From PSRJ01 sp963825305 (lineage in GTDB: Bacteria; Acidobacteriota; Terriglobia; Bryobacterales; Bryobacteraceae), in assembly GCA_963825305.1 (NCBI GenBank), contig CAWGTA010000003.1, positions 1 to 64,000 of the forward strand: a stretch of DNA of 64,000 nt. Direction: 5' to 3'. The notes under the pieces are model-generated. The model was given only the letters and a program-made list of their open reading frames with translations. It did no database searches and was not told the DNA's origin. Positions within the stretch are counted from its first letter, which is position 1. Every line of letters starts with the position of its first letter. A program made the position numbers and the translations under genes. Below are positions 19,394-28,170 of this stretch, one piece after another.

Positions 19394-20646
19394 TGTCTTC
19401 CAACACGGCAGGGATTTTTGGTGATACAACCAAACGTATGCACAAATTCACCCGTAGAGAATTTGGCGGCTTGGCGCTCGCCATCGGTGCGCAGTCGCGC
19501 AGGCTATTTGCCGCGAACGGCATCGACGACGTTTTGCGCTCCGGCGCAGCCCAGCACAAGATTCCCGCGGTCACCGCCATGGCCGGCACCGCCAGCGCTG
19601 TCACCTACTCCGGTGCGTTCGGCACACGCGACCCTGTCTCTAACATGGCCGTCACTCCCGAGTCGATCTTCGCCATCGCGTCCATGACCAAGGCGGTCAC
19701 ATCAGTAGGCGCGATGCAACTCGTCGAGCAGGGCAAGATGACGCTGGACGAACCGGCCTCGAAACATCTGCCGGAGCTGGGGATGCTCCAGGTTCTGGAC
19801 GGATTCGATTCCGCGGGCAAACCGATCCTCCGGCCGGCCACCAAGCCAGTAACGCTGCGGCAACTGCTCACTCATACGTCCGGCTTTTCCTACGACACCT
19901 GGCACCCGGCCATGTTCAAATTCACGTCCTCCGGCGCAGACGCAACCCACGTGTTGGCGTTTGAGCCGGGCACCAAATGGCAGTACGGGCCCAGCACCCT
20001 TTGGGCCGGCCGCCTGGTGGAAGCCGTTAGCGGCATGGACCTGGAAAAATACCTGCAGCAAAATGTGCTCGGGCCATTAGGAATGAAGGACACCACCTTT
20101 ATACTTCCCAAGGAGAAGTACGAGCGAATGGTCGGCCGCTACCAGCGGGAGGCCAATGGTTCTCTCACGCCCGTGGCGCGCAGCATGCCGGCGCCTCCCA
20201 CTACGTATCGCGGTGATGGCGGCCTGTTCTCTACCGCTCCCGACTATCTCAAGTTCACCCAGATGATTCTCAAGCACGGCGCAGGCCCCGGCGGCGAACG
20301 AATTCTGAAGGAAAAAACCGTAGCGCTCATGTCGGCCAACGGAACCGGGCACATTCCCGCCGGCAGGCTCAAGAGCTCGCGCCCCGCCCAATCGAGCGAC
20401 GTGGATTTCCACGCTGGCCACGACGATCGCTACACGCTCGGTTTTCTGATGAATCCCGAAGCGATCCCCGGCGAACGTTCGGCGGGCAGCCTGGCTTGGG
20501 CCGGCATATACAACACCTACTATTGGATCGATCCGCACCGCAATATTTCCGGAGTGATCATGATGCAGTTTCTCCCCTTCGCCGACAAGGAGGCCGTCGG
20601 ATTGTTGGACGATTTTCAGAAGGCCGTGTACTCCGCGCGAACGTAA
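19393..20646 (+). CDS. beta-lactamase-fold serine hydrolase
   Basis: This 417-residue protein has a Tat-like signal (KFTRREFGGLALAIGAQS) and a class C beta-lactamase/D-aminopeptidase fold. The SxxK motif is SMTK at 97-100 (Ser97 nucleophile, Lys100). LRQLLTHTSGFSYDTW and WQYGPSTLWAGRLVEAVSG are the usual following blocks, with YGP in place of YxN. GDGGLFSTAPDYLKF and the final SLAWAGIYNTYYWIDP stand where KTG-like residues normally sit. Such exported enzymes are usually esterases or peptidases, not true beta-lactamases. ATG 19393 overlaps the previous stop; an alternative ATG at 19438 would still keep the Tat motif. Confidence 0.85.
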   Translation: MSSNTAGIFGDTTKRMHKFTRREFGGLALAIGAQSRRLFAANGIDDVLRSGAAQHKIPAVTAMAGTASAVTYSGAFGTRDPVSNMAVTPESIFAIASMTKAVTSVGAMQLVEQGKMTLDEPASKHLPELGMLQVLDGFDSAGKPILRPATKPVTLRQLLTHTSGFSYDTWHPAMFKFTSSGADATHVLAFEPGTKWQYGPSTLWAGRLVEAVSGMDLEKYLQQNVLGPLGMKDTTFILPKEKYERMVGRYQREANGSLTPVARSMPAPPTTYRGDGGLFSTAPDYLKFTQMILKHGAGPGGERILKEKTVALMSANGTGHIPAGRLKSSRPAQSSDVDFHAGHDDRYTLGFLMNPEAIPGERSAGSLAWAGIYNTYYWIDPHRNISGVIMMQFLPFADKEAVGLLDDFQKAVYSART

Positions 20647-20675
20647 CGATTCGCGCCGGACGCGTGCGGAAGGAT

Positions 20676-21179
20676 CTACTCGACCGTGAAGGAGCGGACC
20701 GTGACGGTGCTGCCGAAGCACGGGCCGATCGCTACGGGCGCTTCGATGCTTCCCCACTCGCCAGTGCGCTCAAAGCGGAGCTTCCCATCCACCAGAACGC
20801 GCATCGCGTTCGGTGAGATCTCCCAGGCGATATCATGCCATTGGTTGACTTCGATGAAGCCTTCATTCTCGGTATCCCACCATTGTCCGGTGGCGGGGTC
20901 GTGCACCTTGAGTAGCCGAATCGAGCACTCCCAGTTGAAGATGACTTCGCCGACGTGCCAGTAAAGTCGCAGGTTGGTCGAGTCGGTCTTGGCGACCGTC
21001 TTCACGGTGAACGGCGGCCGGTACGTCTTCGGCGTGATGGCGACGGCCATCAGCCAATCGCGGCTGGCGCCAGTCAGTTGTGTGCCGTCGGGTGTGTGCG
21101 CGATGACGCAGCCCATGAAGGGGATCATCGAAGACAAAAGATCGTCAGTGGCGCCGTGACGGCCTGGGGCTTCCCTCAA
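20676..21179 (-). CDS. hypothetical jelly-roll-like protein
   Basis: This protein of about 167 residues is beta-strand rich (VKTVAKTDSTNLRLYWHVGE, VIFNWECSIRLLKVHDPATG, MRVLVDGKLRFERTGEW, AIGPCFGSTVTVRSFTVE). The strand order and the G-FGSTVTV ending suggest a concanavalin/laminin-G-like sandwich. No catalytic motif is visible. The frame begins at a TTG (21179) overlapping the stop of the upstream gene (TTGA), which fits coupled translation; internal ATGs at 21128 and 21116 are alternatives. No signal peptide is seen. Confidence 0.5.
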   Translation of the reverse strand: MREAPGRHGATDDLLSSMIPFMGCVIAHTPDGTQLTGASRDWLMAVAITPKTYRPPFTVKTVAKTDSTNLRLYWHVGEVIFNWECSIRLLKVHDPATGQWWDTENEGFIEVNQWHDIAWEISPNAMRVLVDGKLRFERTGEWGSIEAPVAIGPCFGSTVTVRSFTVE

Positions 21180-21884
21180 AGCTCTAGCTCGCCTTGAATC
21201 TGCATCTCGGCAGTGGAAAATATCCGGGTCACCACCAGCCTCCCGATCTGCGCCTGGAATATGACGTATCCGTCTCTCTTGGAGATCTCCACCGAACGCG
21301 GAAACAGATAGACCACCGTAGCCGATTCGCCTTCCGTGCGCCGGATCATCACGTGCGACGGCTTGATATCCTTCTTCTTATCGCGCTTCAGAAATGCGAT
21401 TCCCCTCAGCTCCCTTTCGATATTCCACCGCGTCGGAGTAGGGATGTTGTACACGACAATCGCGTAGTAGTTATCGCTGTCGATCGTAGGAACCTCTGGA
21501 TCAGGTACCTTCTGTTCCGCCAGGCGCACCGGGCGGGCGCTTTCCCACCGAACCAAAACCGTTCCTGGATCGGGCTTGGCATGGGCGCGCGCGACGGCCT
21601 CGGCCTCCCGCGCCGGATCGAAGATCCCAATGAGCCCCTCAAGCCCGACTCCCTTGCCCATGTCGGCCTGCATGTCGCCGCTCTGCCCTGCGTTCATCCG
21701 GACTCAGATCGCGCACCCACTCCGGCGTTACTCTCTGGGTCCATGGCGAATAGCTGAGCACTTGCTTCGCATCTTCCGAATCCCACTGCTTCATGGGCGT
21801 GTTTTTCCACGTTGAATCGTTCTGCGCGAAGAGAACCAGGTACGAGGCAAGAAGCAGCGGAAAAATTAATAGTCTTGGACGCAT
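21176..21884 (-). pseudogene. exported hypothetical protein, one frame shift
   Basis: The N-terminal part starts at ATG 21884 with a signal (RLLIFPLLLASYLVLFAQ) and WKNTPMKQWDSEDAKQVL, a beginning shared by many secreted acidobacterial proteins. Near 21670-21700 the frame changes, and the remainder reads IGIFDPAREAEAVARA, VLVRWESARPVRLAEQK and then beta-rich sequence to GELEL. Corrected length is about 235 residues. The function is unknown to me. It is followed at once by the jelly-roll-like gene and is divergent from the PepSY gene, so the roughly 100 bases between 21884 and 21985 should hold both promoters. Confidence 0.6.
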
Positions 21885-21984
21885 CGGAACTACAGGCCCC
21901 AGCTTCATTGTACAAAGCGCCGACGGCATCGGTTCGGGCACGCATGCGTTGACGCCATCCGCGGTGTGTTGTAGCCTGTCGCTA

Positions 21985-22977
21985 GTGCGCGGGAGCAATC
22001 AGCTGACCATCGGGCAGCGCTGGATTCGGCAGCCGCAGAAGATCTGGTTGCGAAGGGCGCTCTTTCAGGTGCACTTATGGAGCGGCATCGCCATCGGGCT
22101 CTATATCCTCATGATCAGCGTGACCGGCAGCGTCCTGGTCTATCGCAACGAGCTTTTCCGAGCAGCTACGCCTGAACCAATTATCTCTAAGGGTTCAGGA
22201 CAACGACTAACCGACGCTCAGCTAACCGATGCTGCCAGGCGCTCGTATCCGGGCTATCGCGTAGTGAATCTCGGCCGATTTCGTAATCTCGATCAAGCGG
22301 TGGCTGTTTCGCTACGGCGCGGCGCGGAGATCAGGAACCGGCTGTTCGATCCTCGGACTGGTAGCGATCTTGGCGATTCGGTCCCAACCGGTATCCGGCT
22401 CGTGTCACAGCTACTGGATCTGCACGACAATCTGCTCGCCGGACCAACCGGGCGGAAAGTCAACGGCTATGGCGCGCTCGCGCTGGTCGCGCTCTCTGCG
22501 ACGGGTCTGGTGATCTGGTGGCCGGGAAGTAAGACCTGGCGTCGCAGCCTGACCCTGCACAGCGGCGTGGGATGGAAGCGAATAAACTGGCACTTGCACA
22601 GCATGATCGGCTTCTGGACCCTTGGATTCACGTTGGTGTTTGCGGTCAGCGGGATCTATCTCGCCAATCCCGATCTGATCCAAAACTTCGCCGATCGAAT
22701 CGAGCCCGTCACTGCCAGTAACATGGCGACGCGCGTGGGAGACAAGATCATTTATTGGCTCGCCTACCTGCATTTCGGCCGCATACAGGGCATAGGGATT
22801 CCTTGTGGCGGCCCCGGGCTCTGCGACCAGGCGACCAAGGCCGTTTGGGCATTATTCGGCCTGGCTCCCGCGGCGATGTTTGTGACCGGCGCGATCATGT
22901 GGTGGAGCCGCGTGCTGCGCCCCCGGCTGGCACGCCCTCGCCCGCCGGCTCGTTCTTCTGTCGCGACTGCTTCATGA
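21985..22977 (+). CDS. PepSY-associated membrane protein
   Basis: This 330-residue membrane protein belongs to the PepSY_TM family, with four main helices. The first follows WLRRALFQVHLWSGIAIGLY, with the conserved His. Next come periplasmic PepSY-like parts (YPGYRVVNLGRFRNLDQAV; RRGAEIRNRLFDPRTG), then DLHDNLLAGPTGRKVNGYG before helix 2, NWHLHSMIGFW before helix 3, and WALFGLAPAAMFVTGAIMW as the last helix. Family members sit in iron-uptake or ferric-reductase contexts. GTG 21985 is chosen because a longer frame would run through the divergent gene's start. Its stop overlaps the next start (ATGA). Confidence 0.8.
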   Translation: MRGSNQLTIGQRWIRQPQKIWLRRALFQVHLWSGIAIGLYILMISVTGSVLVYRNELFRAATPEPIISKGSGQRLTDAQLTDAARRSYPGYRVVNLGRFRNLDQAVAVSLRRGAEIRNRLFDPRTGSDLGDSVPTGIRLVSQLLDLHDNLLAGPTGRKVNGYGALALVALSATGLVIWWPGSKTWRRSLTLHSGVGWKRINWHLHSMIGFWTLGFTLVFAVSGIYLANPDLIQNFADRIEPVTASNMATRVGDKIIYWLAYLHFGRIQGIGIPCGGPGLCDQATKAVWALFGLAPAAMFVTGAIMWWSRVLRPRLARPRPPARSSVATAS

Positions 22978-24992
22978 TGGACCGTTCCCCTGCGCCCAGC
23001 GGATTCGTGCGGGGGCTTGCGGCGAGAGCGGTAGGTTCCGACGCTTTCGCGGCCATAACCCTCCTCGCTCTGAACATGTGGATCTGCTGGCGGCTTTTCT
23101 GGGTCGAATACACTCAGAACTTCAACTCCGGCGAGGGGTATGTTATCGCCATCGCCCGCTACATTTCACGGCATTGGGGAAACTTTTCCTGGTGGCCTCT
23201 CTGGCACTGCGGCATGCCCTACCAGGACACTTATGTTCCGCTCTTGCACTTGACGGGCGCGGCTTTTTCCACGGTCGCCGGGATTTCCGCCGCACGGGCT
23301 TATCACATCCTCACGGGTCTCGCTTATTCACTGGGGGCTGCCACGCTTTTTCTCATGGCGCTGCGGCTCGGCGCAACCCGATTGGCCGCGTTTCTTTCCG
23401 CTCTGGCCTATTCCCTGTTTTCGCCTTCCGCTCTATTTCCGGAAATCCTGGCGGATCTCGGCAGCCCCTTCGCCGGACGCCGGCTCCAGGTCCTCACCTA
23501 CTACGGCGAAGGAGCTCACATCGCCGCGCTCGCGCTGCTTCCGATCGCAATCCTCGCGCTCGAGCGCGCCGTCGATACAAGGACGGGCCGCTCCTTCGCA
23601 CTCGCCGCTTTGGCAATGGCAGCCGTGTTTCTTACCAACGTGCCTGGATCCATGGCTCTCGCACTTGCGGTCTTCTGTTGGATCTGCGCGCAACCCGCCG
23701 GCCGGCGCGGGGCGTCATGGCGGATCGCGGCGTCCGCGGCGGCGTTGGCGTACGGCCTCGCCTGTTTCGGCGATCCGCCTTCCAGTTTGCGGGCTGTATT
23801 CAAAAATGTGGGTCCGATGCACGCCGGTTTTTCACAGGGTCTCAGGCACGCGCCGTATCTGCTGCCGCTACTATTGGCCGCGGTCGCCGTGGCCGGGTAT
23901 CTTGCCTCCCGCAGCCCAATGCCCCTGTTCGTGCGTTTTGGGCTGTTGTACTTCGCGTTGACCTTCCTGCTCGTCCTTACCGCGCGAAAGCCCGGATTCG
24001 AGCTTTTGCCCCAGGCCAGCCGGCTGCAACTGGAGTTGGAATTGGGAGCCTCCCTGCTGCTCGGTTGGGCTGCGTGGTTGTTATACCGGTGGCGCCGCAC
24101 CCGATGCGCGGTCGTCGCGTTCATTGTCGCGGCGTCGGTTTTCCAAATTCAGCATTACCGCAGATACGCGCGTATGGAAGTTGCTCCCGCCGACCTGAAC
24201 ACGCGGTCGGAGTACACTACGGCGCGCTGGCTCGACGCTCATATGGATGGGCAACGCGTATTCACAATGGGATCGACGGCGTTTTGGCTGAACGCATTTA
24301 CAGACATGCCGCAGGTGGCTGGCTGTTGCGATCAGAATCAGGCCATAACCGCGATCCCCGTCACCGCTTATTTGGTGACGAACGGTCTCAAGCCAGGCGA
24401 AACGCCGCGGGGCATTATGTGGCTGCAGGCGCTGGGCGCCCATGCCATGGTGGTGAACGGTCCGGACAGCACCGACGCATATAAGGATTTCCACGCGCCC
24501 GAGCGTTTCGAGGGTCTGCTGCCGGTGCTGCATCGCGAACATGGAGACACCATCTATGCCATTCCGCAGCGCGGCGAATCCCTGTCGCACATCGTGCGGC
24601 CGGAAGAAGTAGTGGCCGGAGCCGCCGCCATACCCGGCAGCGCTGATGACGCCGCCGCCCGTTACGTCGCGGCTATTGAAGATCCTGCGCGCCCCATAGC
24701 CCAGTGCGATTGGAATGGATCGTCAGCCCACATCCGGGCGCATCTCGGGATGGGGGATCTCGTCTCCGTGCAAGCGGCTTATTTCGATGGATGGAAAGCC
24801 TTCGTGCATGGCCGCCCGAGATCGGTCTCCGCCGACGGCTTGGGCTTCATTCTGGTCCACCCCGAATGCGAAGGCGATTGCGAGATCGACCTTCGGTGGA
24901 CTGGCCCTGGCGATCTGTGGCCGGCCGCCTTTGTTTCGCTCGCCGCGTTATCGCTGACGGTATGGCTTATGTTCCGCGCGCGTCGATCATAA
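22974..24992 (+). CDS. large polytopic membrane protein, glycosyltransferase-C-like
   Basis: This 672-residue protein has about ten membrane helices over residues 20-400. A soluble, probably exoplasmic region runs from about 400 to 640, and a last helix sits at about 645-665. The first loop (FNSGEGYVIAIARYISRHW...WPLWHCGMPYQDTYVP) resembles the acidic loop of YfhO/GT-C type transferases that use lipid-linked sugars. The C-terminal region (YFDGWKAFVHGRP) matches the YfhO-like tail pattern. An exact family call is not safe. ATG 22974 overlaps the PepSY stop, so both genes share a transcript. Confidence 0.65.
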   Translation: MMDRSPAPSGFVRGLAARAVGSDAFAAITLLALNMWICWRLFWVEYTQNFNSGEGYVIAIARYISRHWGNFSWWPLWHCGMPYQDTYVPLLHLTGAAFSTVAGISAARAYHILTGLAYSLGAATLFLMALRLGATRLAAFLSALAYSLFSPSALFPEILADLGSPFAGRRLQVLTYYGEGAHIAALALLPIAILALERAVDTRTGRSFALAALAMAAVFLTNVPGSMALALAVFCWICAQPAGRRGASWRIAASAAALAYGLACFGDPPSSLRAVFKNVGPMHAGFSQGLRHAPYLLPLLLAAVAVAGYLASRSPMPLFVRFGLLYFALTFLLVLTARKPGFELLPQASRLQLELELGASLLLGWAAWLLYRWRRTRCAVVAFIVAASVFQIQHYRRYARMEVAPADLNTRSEYTTARWLDAHMDGQRVFTMGSTAFWLNAFTDMPQVAGCCDQNQAITAIPVTAYLVTNGLKPGETPRGIMWLQALGAHAMVVNGPDSTDAYKDFHAPERFEGLLPVLHREHGDTIYAIPQRGESLSHIVRPEEVVAGAAAIPGSADDAAARYVAAIEDPARPIAQCDWNGSSAHIRAHLGMGDLVSVQAAYFDGWKAFVHGRPRSVSADGLGFILVHPECEGDCEIDLRWTGPGDLWPAAFVSLAALSLTVWLMFRARRS

Positions 24993-25009
24993 TGTTTCCT
25001 GGAGAACAC

Positions 25010-25201
25010 ATGAAAATTGCATCGAACATCGTGGGTTTAATGCTGGTGTTTTTTGGCGGCATTTGGATTCTGCAGGGAACCAATTTGCTGCCAGGCAGTT
25101 TCATGACAGGCCAAATTCGATGGGCCGTCTACGGCGGTATTGCCGTGCTCGTAGGCCTATATTTATTGGTGAGGGCTAACCGGTCGCGCCGGAACTCCTG
25201 A
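25010..25201 (+). CDS. small two-helix membrane protein
   Basis: This 63-residue protein starts at ATG 25010 behind GGAG at good spacing. Two hydrophobic helices (SNIVGLMLVFFGGIWILQG and WAVYGGIAVLVGLYLLV) flank a short loop, and the tail is basic. It is a common type of short inner-membrane protein with no known role. It lies 17 bases after the large membrane protein. Confidence 0.6.
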   Translation: MKIASNIVGLMLVFFGGIWILQGTNLLPGSFMTGQIRWAVYGGIAVLVGLYLLVRANRSRRNS

Positions 25202-25229
25202 GGCCAAGCGCGGTTTCCGTCCCTCAATG

Positions 25230-25267
25230 TTATTTGTCAGCCTGGCTGTTATTTGTCAGCCTGGCTG
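25230..25267. repeat. 19-base tandem duplication
   Basis: The unit TTATTTGTCAGCCTGGCTG is present twice, back to back (25230-25248 and 25249-25267). The second copy contains the last codons and stop (TAA on the minus strand) of the carboxylesterase gene, so the duplication lies exactly at the gene end. Confidence 0.85.
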
Positions 25268-26826
25268 CGACGCCAGGCGTAGTAGCCTTCCAGCACCTGG
25301 AGCTTCTCGATGTTTGGAACGGGCATGGCCTTGGATGGATCGTTCAGGTTCATCACCTGCGCGTTGGCATTGGCGAAGGCGGGCCACTGAGGCAGCCCCT
25401 TTCCATTCGGGTCTCCCGTCTTAGCGAAATTTACCCAGTAGGAAGACATCTCGTCCGACACCGCGCGATCGGCCGGCGAGGGCCGCATGGCGTCGGAGAA
25501 GTTGCCGAAGACGAAAGAAATCTCGCCGCCATGCGCCGCGCCCCAGTCTTTGAACTGCGGCGCATCGGGATAGGGAGGCCGGTGGCTGAAATAGTAAACG
25601 TAAGCCTTGCCTGTGCCGGTTCGAGATTGCAGCCGCGCCCAGGCCCATGTGGGCCAGGCAAACGCGGTATCCCGAAAAGTGTCGCGGGAGGAACGTAGAG
25701 CCTCGGCATCCGAACCCCCTGGATATGCGGCCAGAATCTTCCCGGCGTACTCACCATAGCCGGAACGAATGCTGTTCTGATAAGCGGAGGCTGTGATGGA
25801 CGGGACGAACAACGCGCCCTCGTCGGAATTGGTGCCGATCAGCACGGGCGTATCGTTGTAGCGTTTGGATTCGTAGAGCTTGTACTGGTCGCCCAGAAGC
25901 ACGTAGCCATCGAAGATTGGCCAGGCACCGCCTAAACCAGGAGGCGAACCTTTCAGGATTTCGTCCGATGATTTCTTGCGCGCCTCCGCGATGGATGTTG
26001 CGCCGAGCTTCGCAAGAAGAGCCGCTCCTTCTTTCTCCGCTCTGGCAAGCGAGTGCATGTTCTCGCCGCCTTCGTTATCGCGCTGCGCCGGCGCGAAGTT
26101 CCCGCCGCTCTCGGAAATCGCGCCCTGAAATAATCCCTTAGCAAGCGGTGAAGCGGCCAGCATGCTAACAGCGATGCCGCCGGCGGACTCACCAAAAATC
26201 GTGACGCGGCCGGGATCGCCGCCGAAAGCCGCTATGTTGCGCTTAACCCACTGGAGTCCGGCGACCTGATCCAGCAGGCCGTAGTTGCCGGAATGGCCGC
26301 CCTGCTCGGCGCTGAGCGCCGGGTGCGCCATAAAGCCGAGGGCGCCCAACCGATAAGCCACGCTCACCAACAACACGCCCTTCTTCGCCAGGTTGGCGCC
26401 GTTGTACTGCGCAATCGAAGTGCCTCCGATGGTAAAGCCTCCGCCATAAATCCAGACCATCACCGGCAAGCGGTCATTGGGCGATTTCGCCGGCGTCCAC
26501 ACATTGAGGTAGAGGCAATCTTCGTTGGTCTCGACGGGGTCCATCCCCAGCGCGCGGTTGACGATGGGAACCTGCACGCACGCCGGTGCGAACTTGTCCG
26601 TGTTGCGAACACCAGTCCACGCAGCGGGCGGTTGCGGCGCGCGCCAACGTAAGTTGCCAAGCGGCGGCGCGGCAAAAGGGATTCCTTTGTAGACGGCCAG
26701 GCCGCCTTCCATCGCGCCCTGAACTAACCCCGCGTCCGTGTGAACAGGCTTGGATGTCTGCGCGGCCACGATCGATTCGAAGGCCAGTGCAATGAGCGTA
26801 AATGCAACCGATTTAGGAGCTCTCAT
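25249..26826 (-). CDS. secreted type-B carboxylesterase
   Basis: This 525-residue enzyme is of the para-nitrobenzyl esterase/cholinesterase family. A signal peptide (FTLIALAFESIVAAQ) precedes the alpha/beta-hydrolase fold. Landmarks are NEDCLYLNVW at 101-110, the oxyanion hole in WIYGGGF at about 125-131, the nucleophile elbow GESAGG (Ser214), an acid in TNSDEGALF, and the catalytic His in WGAAHGGEISFVFGN. Length and order are typical. It hydrolyses ester substrates outside the cytoplasm; the natural substrate is unknown. ATG 26826 is preferred because the signal follows it directly, but ATG 26841 is possible. Confidence 0.92.
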   Translation of the reverse strand: MRAPKSVAFTLIALAFESIVAAQTSKPVHTDAGLVQGAMEGGLAVYKGIPFAAPPLGNLRWRAPQPPAAWTGVRNTDKFAPACVQVPIVNRALGMDPVETNEDCLYLNVWTPAKSPNDRLPVMVWIYGGGFTIGGTSIAQYNGANLAKKGVLLVSVAYRLGALGFMAHPALSAEQGGHSGNYGLLDQVAGLQWVKRNIAAFGGDPGRVTIFGESAGGIAVSMLAASPLAKGLFQGAISESGGNFAPAQRDNEGGENMHSLARAEKEGAALLAKLGATSIAEARKKSSDEILKGSPPGLGGAWPIFDGYVLLGDQYKLYESKRYNDTPVLIGTNSDEGALFVPSITASAYQNSIRSGYGEYAGKILAAYPGGSDAEALRSSRDTFRDTAFAWPTWAWARLQSRTGTGKAYVYYFSHRPPYPDAPQFKDWGAAHGGEISFVFGNFSDAMRPSPADRAVSDEMSSYWVNFAKTGDPNGKGLPQWPAFANANAQVMNLNDPSKAMPVPNIEKLQVLEGYYAWRRSQADK

Positions 26827-26913
26827 TTTAGGTTCCATCATCTTACATCGCTCAGGTGCCGGAAGAAAGGCTGGAGCGGCAACGAGGCTCTTACTTCGGT
26901 AGAATAGGCGGCC

Positions 26914-28132
26914 ATGAAGAGTCTCACTTCACGCACGCAGCACCGCCGCGCCTTCCTTCGATTCTTGGCCGGGAGTCCGTACATCGCCGCGCTGGGAGGC
27001 ATCCGCGCATTCGCCCAGCAGGCGCCGGAGATCGCCGATGTGATCACCGATCCCAAAGGGGCATTCAGCGTGATGGATTTCGAAGAGGCCGCCCGCCGCA
27101 AGGTGTTGCCGGGCCACTGGGCGTACATGGTGAGTGGCGTGGATGACGACGCGACTGTGCGCGCCAACCGCGACGGGTATAAGCACGTCCAGTTGCGCCC
27201 GCGCCGCCTGCGGGATGCGACCAAGGTCGATATCCGCACGGAGTTGTTCGGCACCACGTACAACAGTCCGGTCTTCACTTGCCCGACCGGGCGGCGAGAA
27301 GTTCTTTCATCCGGATGGCGAACTCGCCGTAGCGCGGGCCACCAAAGCGCGCGGGACCATGCAGATGCTTTCCACCAGCACATCCATCGGCGTGGAGGAC
27401 GTGAACGCCGCGCACGGTAGGCCAGTGTGGTACCAGTTGTACGCTCCTGCGTCGTGGGAGGCCTGCGAGAAGATCGTGCGGCGCGTGGAAGCGGCGGGAT
27501 GTCCGGTGATTGCTTTGACTGTCGACAACACTACCGGGCGAAACAGTGAGACGTACTTGCGAACGCGCCCCAAGGATCTTGGGCAATGCGCGGTCTGCCA
27601 CGAAGGCGGCCAGGTAGGACCGTCGATCAAAGAGCGAAAAATGTACGACGGAATCGATATGACTGGCATCGCCACACAGAATCCGGCGATGACTTGGGAA
27701 TTCGTGGACCGGCTTCGAAAAGCGACGTCCGTGAAGCTCTTTATCAAAGGCATTGATACCCGGGAGGATGCGCGCCTCGCGGTGGAGCATGGCGTCGACG
27801 GCATCCTGGTTTCCAATCACGGAGGGCGATCCACGGAAACCGGACGCGCCACGATTGAGGCTCTTCCCGAAGTTGTCAGCGAGGTTGGCAGCCGGATTTC
27901 CGTGATGGTCGACGGAGGCGTTCGCCGGGGCACCGACGTGTTCAAAGCCCTCGCGCTAGGAGCCAAGGCAGTGGGCATTGGCCGCCCATTCCTGTGGGGA
28001 TTGGGCGCCTTCGGGCAAGCCGGCGTCGACCGGGTCCTGGAGATCCTTCAAGGCGAGCTAAAGCTGGTGATGGGAAACTGCGGCACCCAGACCGTCGCCG
28101 CTATCGACCGCTCCTACGTCACCACGATGTAG
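26914..28132 (+). pseudogene. exported FMN-dependent 2-hydroxyacid dehydrogenase with CXXCH insert, one frame shift
   Basis: Corrected length is about 405 residues. A Tat-type signal (HRRAFLRFLAGSP) is followed by an FMN (S)-2-hydroxyacid dehydrogenase barrel: GHWAYMVSGVDDDATVRANR, FTCPTGGEKFFHPDGELAVA, MLSTSTSIGVEDV, ALTVDN, LFIKGIDTREDARLAVEHG and SNHGGRSTETGRATIEALPE with the catalytic His. It ends ISVMVDGGVRRGTDVFKALA and AVGIGRPFLWGL. The frame breaks at a G run near 27290, where one extra G explains it. Between barrel elements is an insert with CAVCH (27587-27601), a possible covalent heme c site. An exported flavoenzyme with a c-type heme would pass electrons to the respiratory chain (inferred). 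Confidence 0.85.
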
Positions 28133-28152
28133 CACAGGCCTCCCGGCCTGTG
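28133..28152. terminator. bidirectional hairpin between convergent genes
   Basis: CACAGGCC, loop TCCC, GGCCTGTG forms a perfect 8-bp stem immediately after the dehydrogenase stop. It is followed on the plus strand by TCCGGTTTTGTT. It sits in the 38-base gap between two convergent genes, as expected of a shared terminator. It also resembles one half of the double-hairpin repeat found elsewhere in this window. Confidence 0.5.
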
Positions 28153-28170
28153 TCCGGTTTTGTTGAGTCT

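Noticed and set aside
23078..24484. Plus-strand frame of 468 codons inside the membrane-protein gene
   Set aside because: Shifted shadow of the GT-C-like gene, rich in Arg and Pro, without membrane or domain logic.
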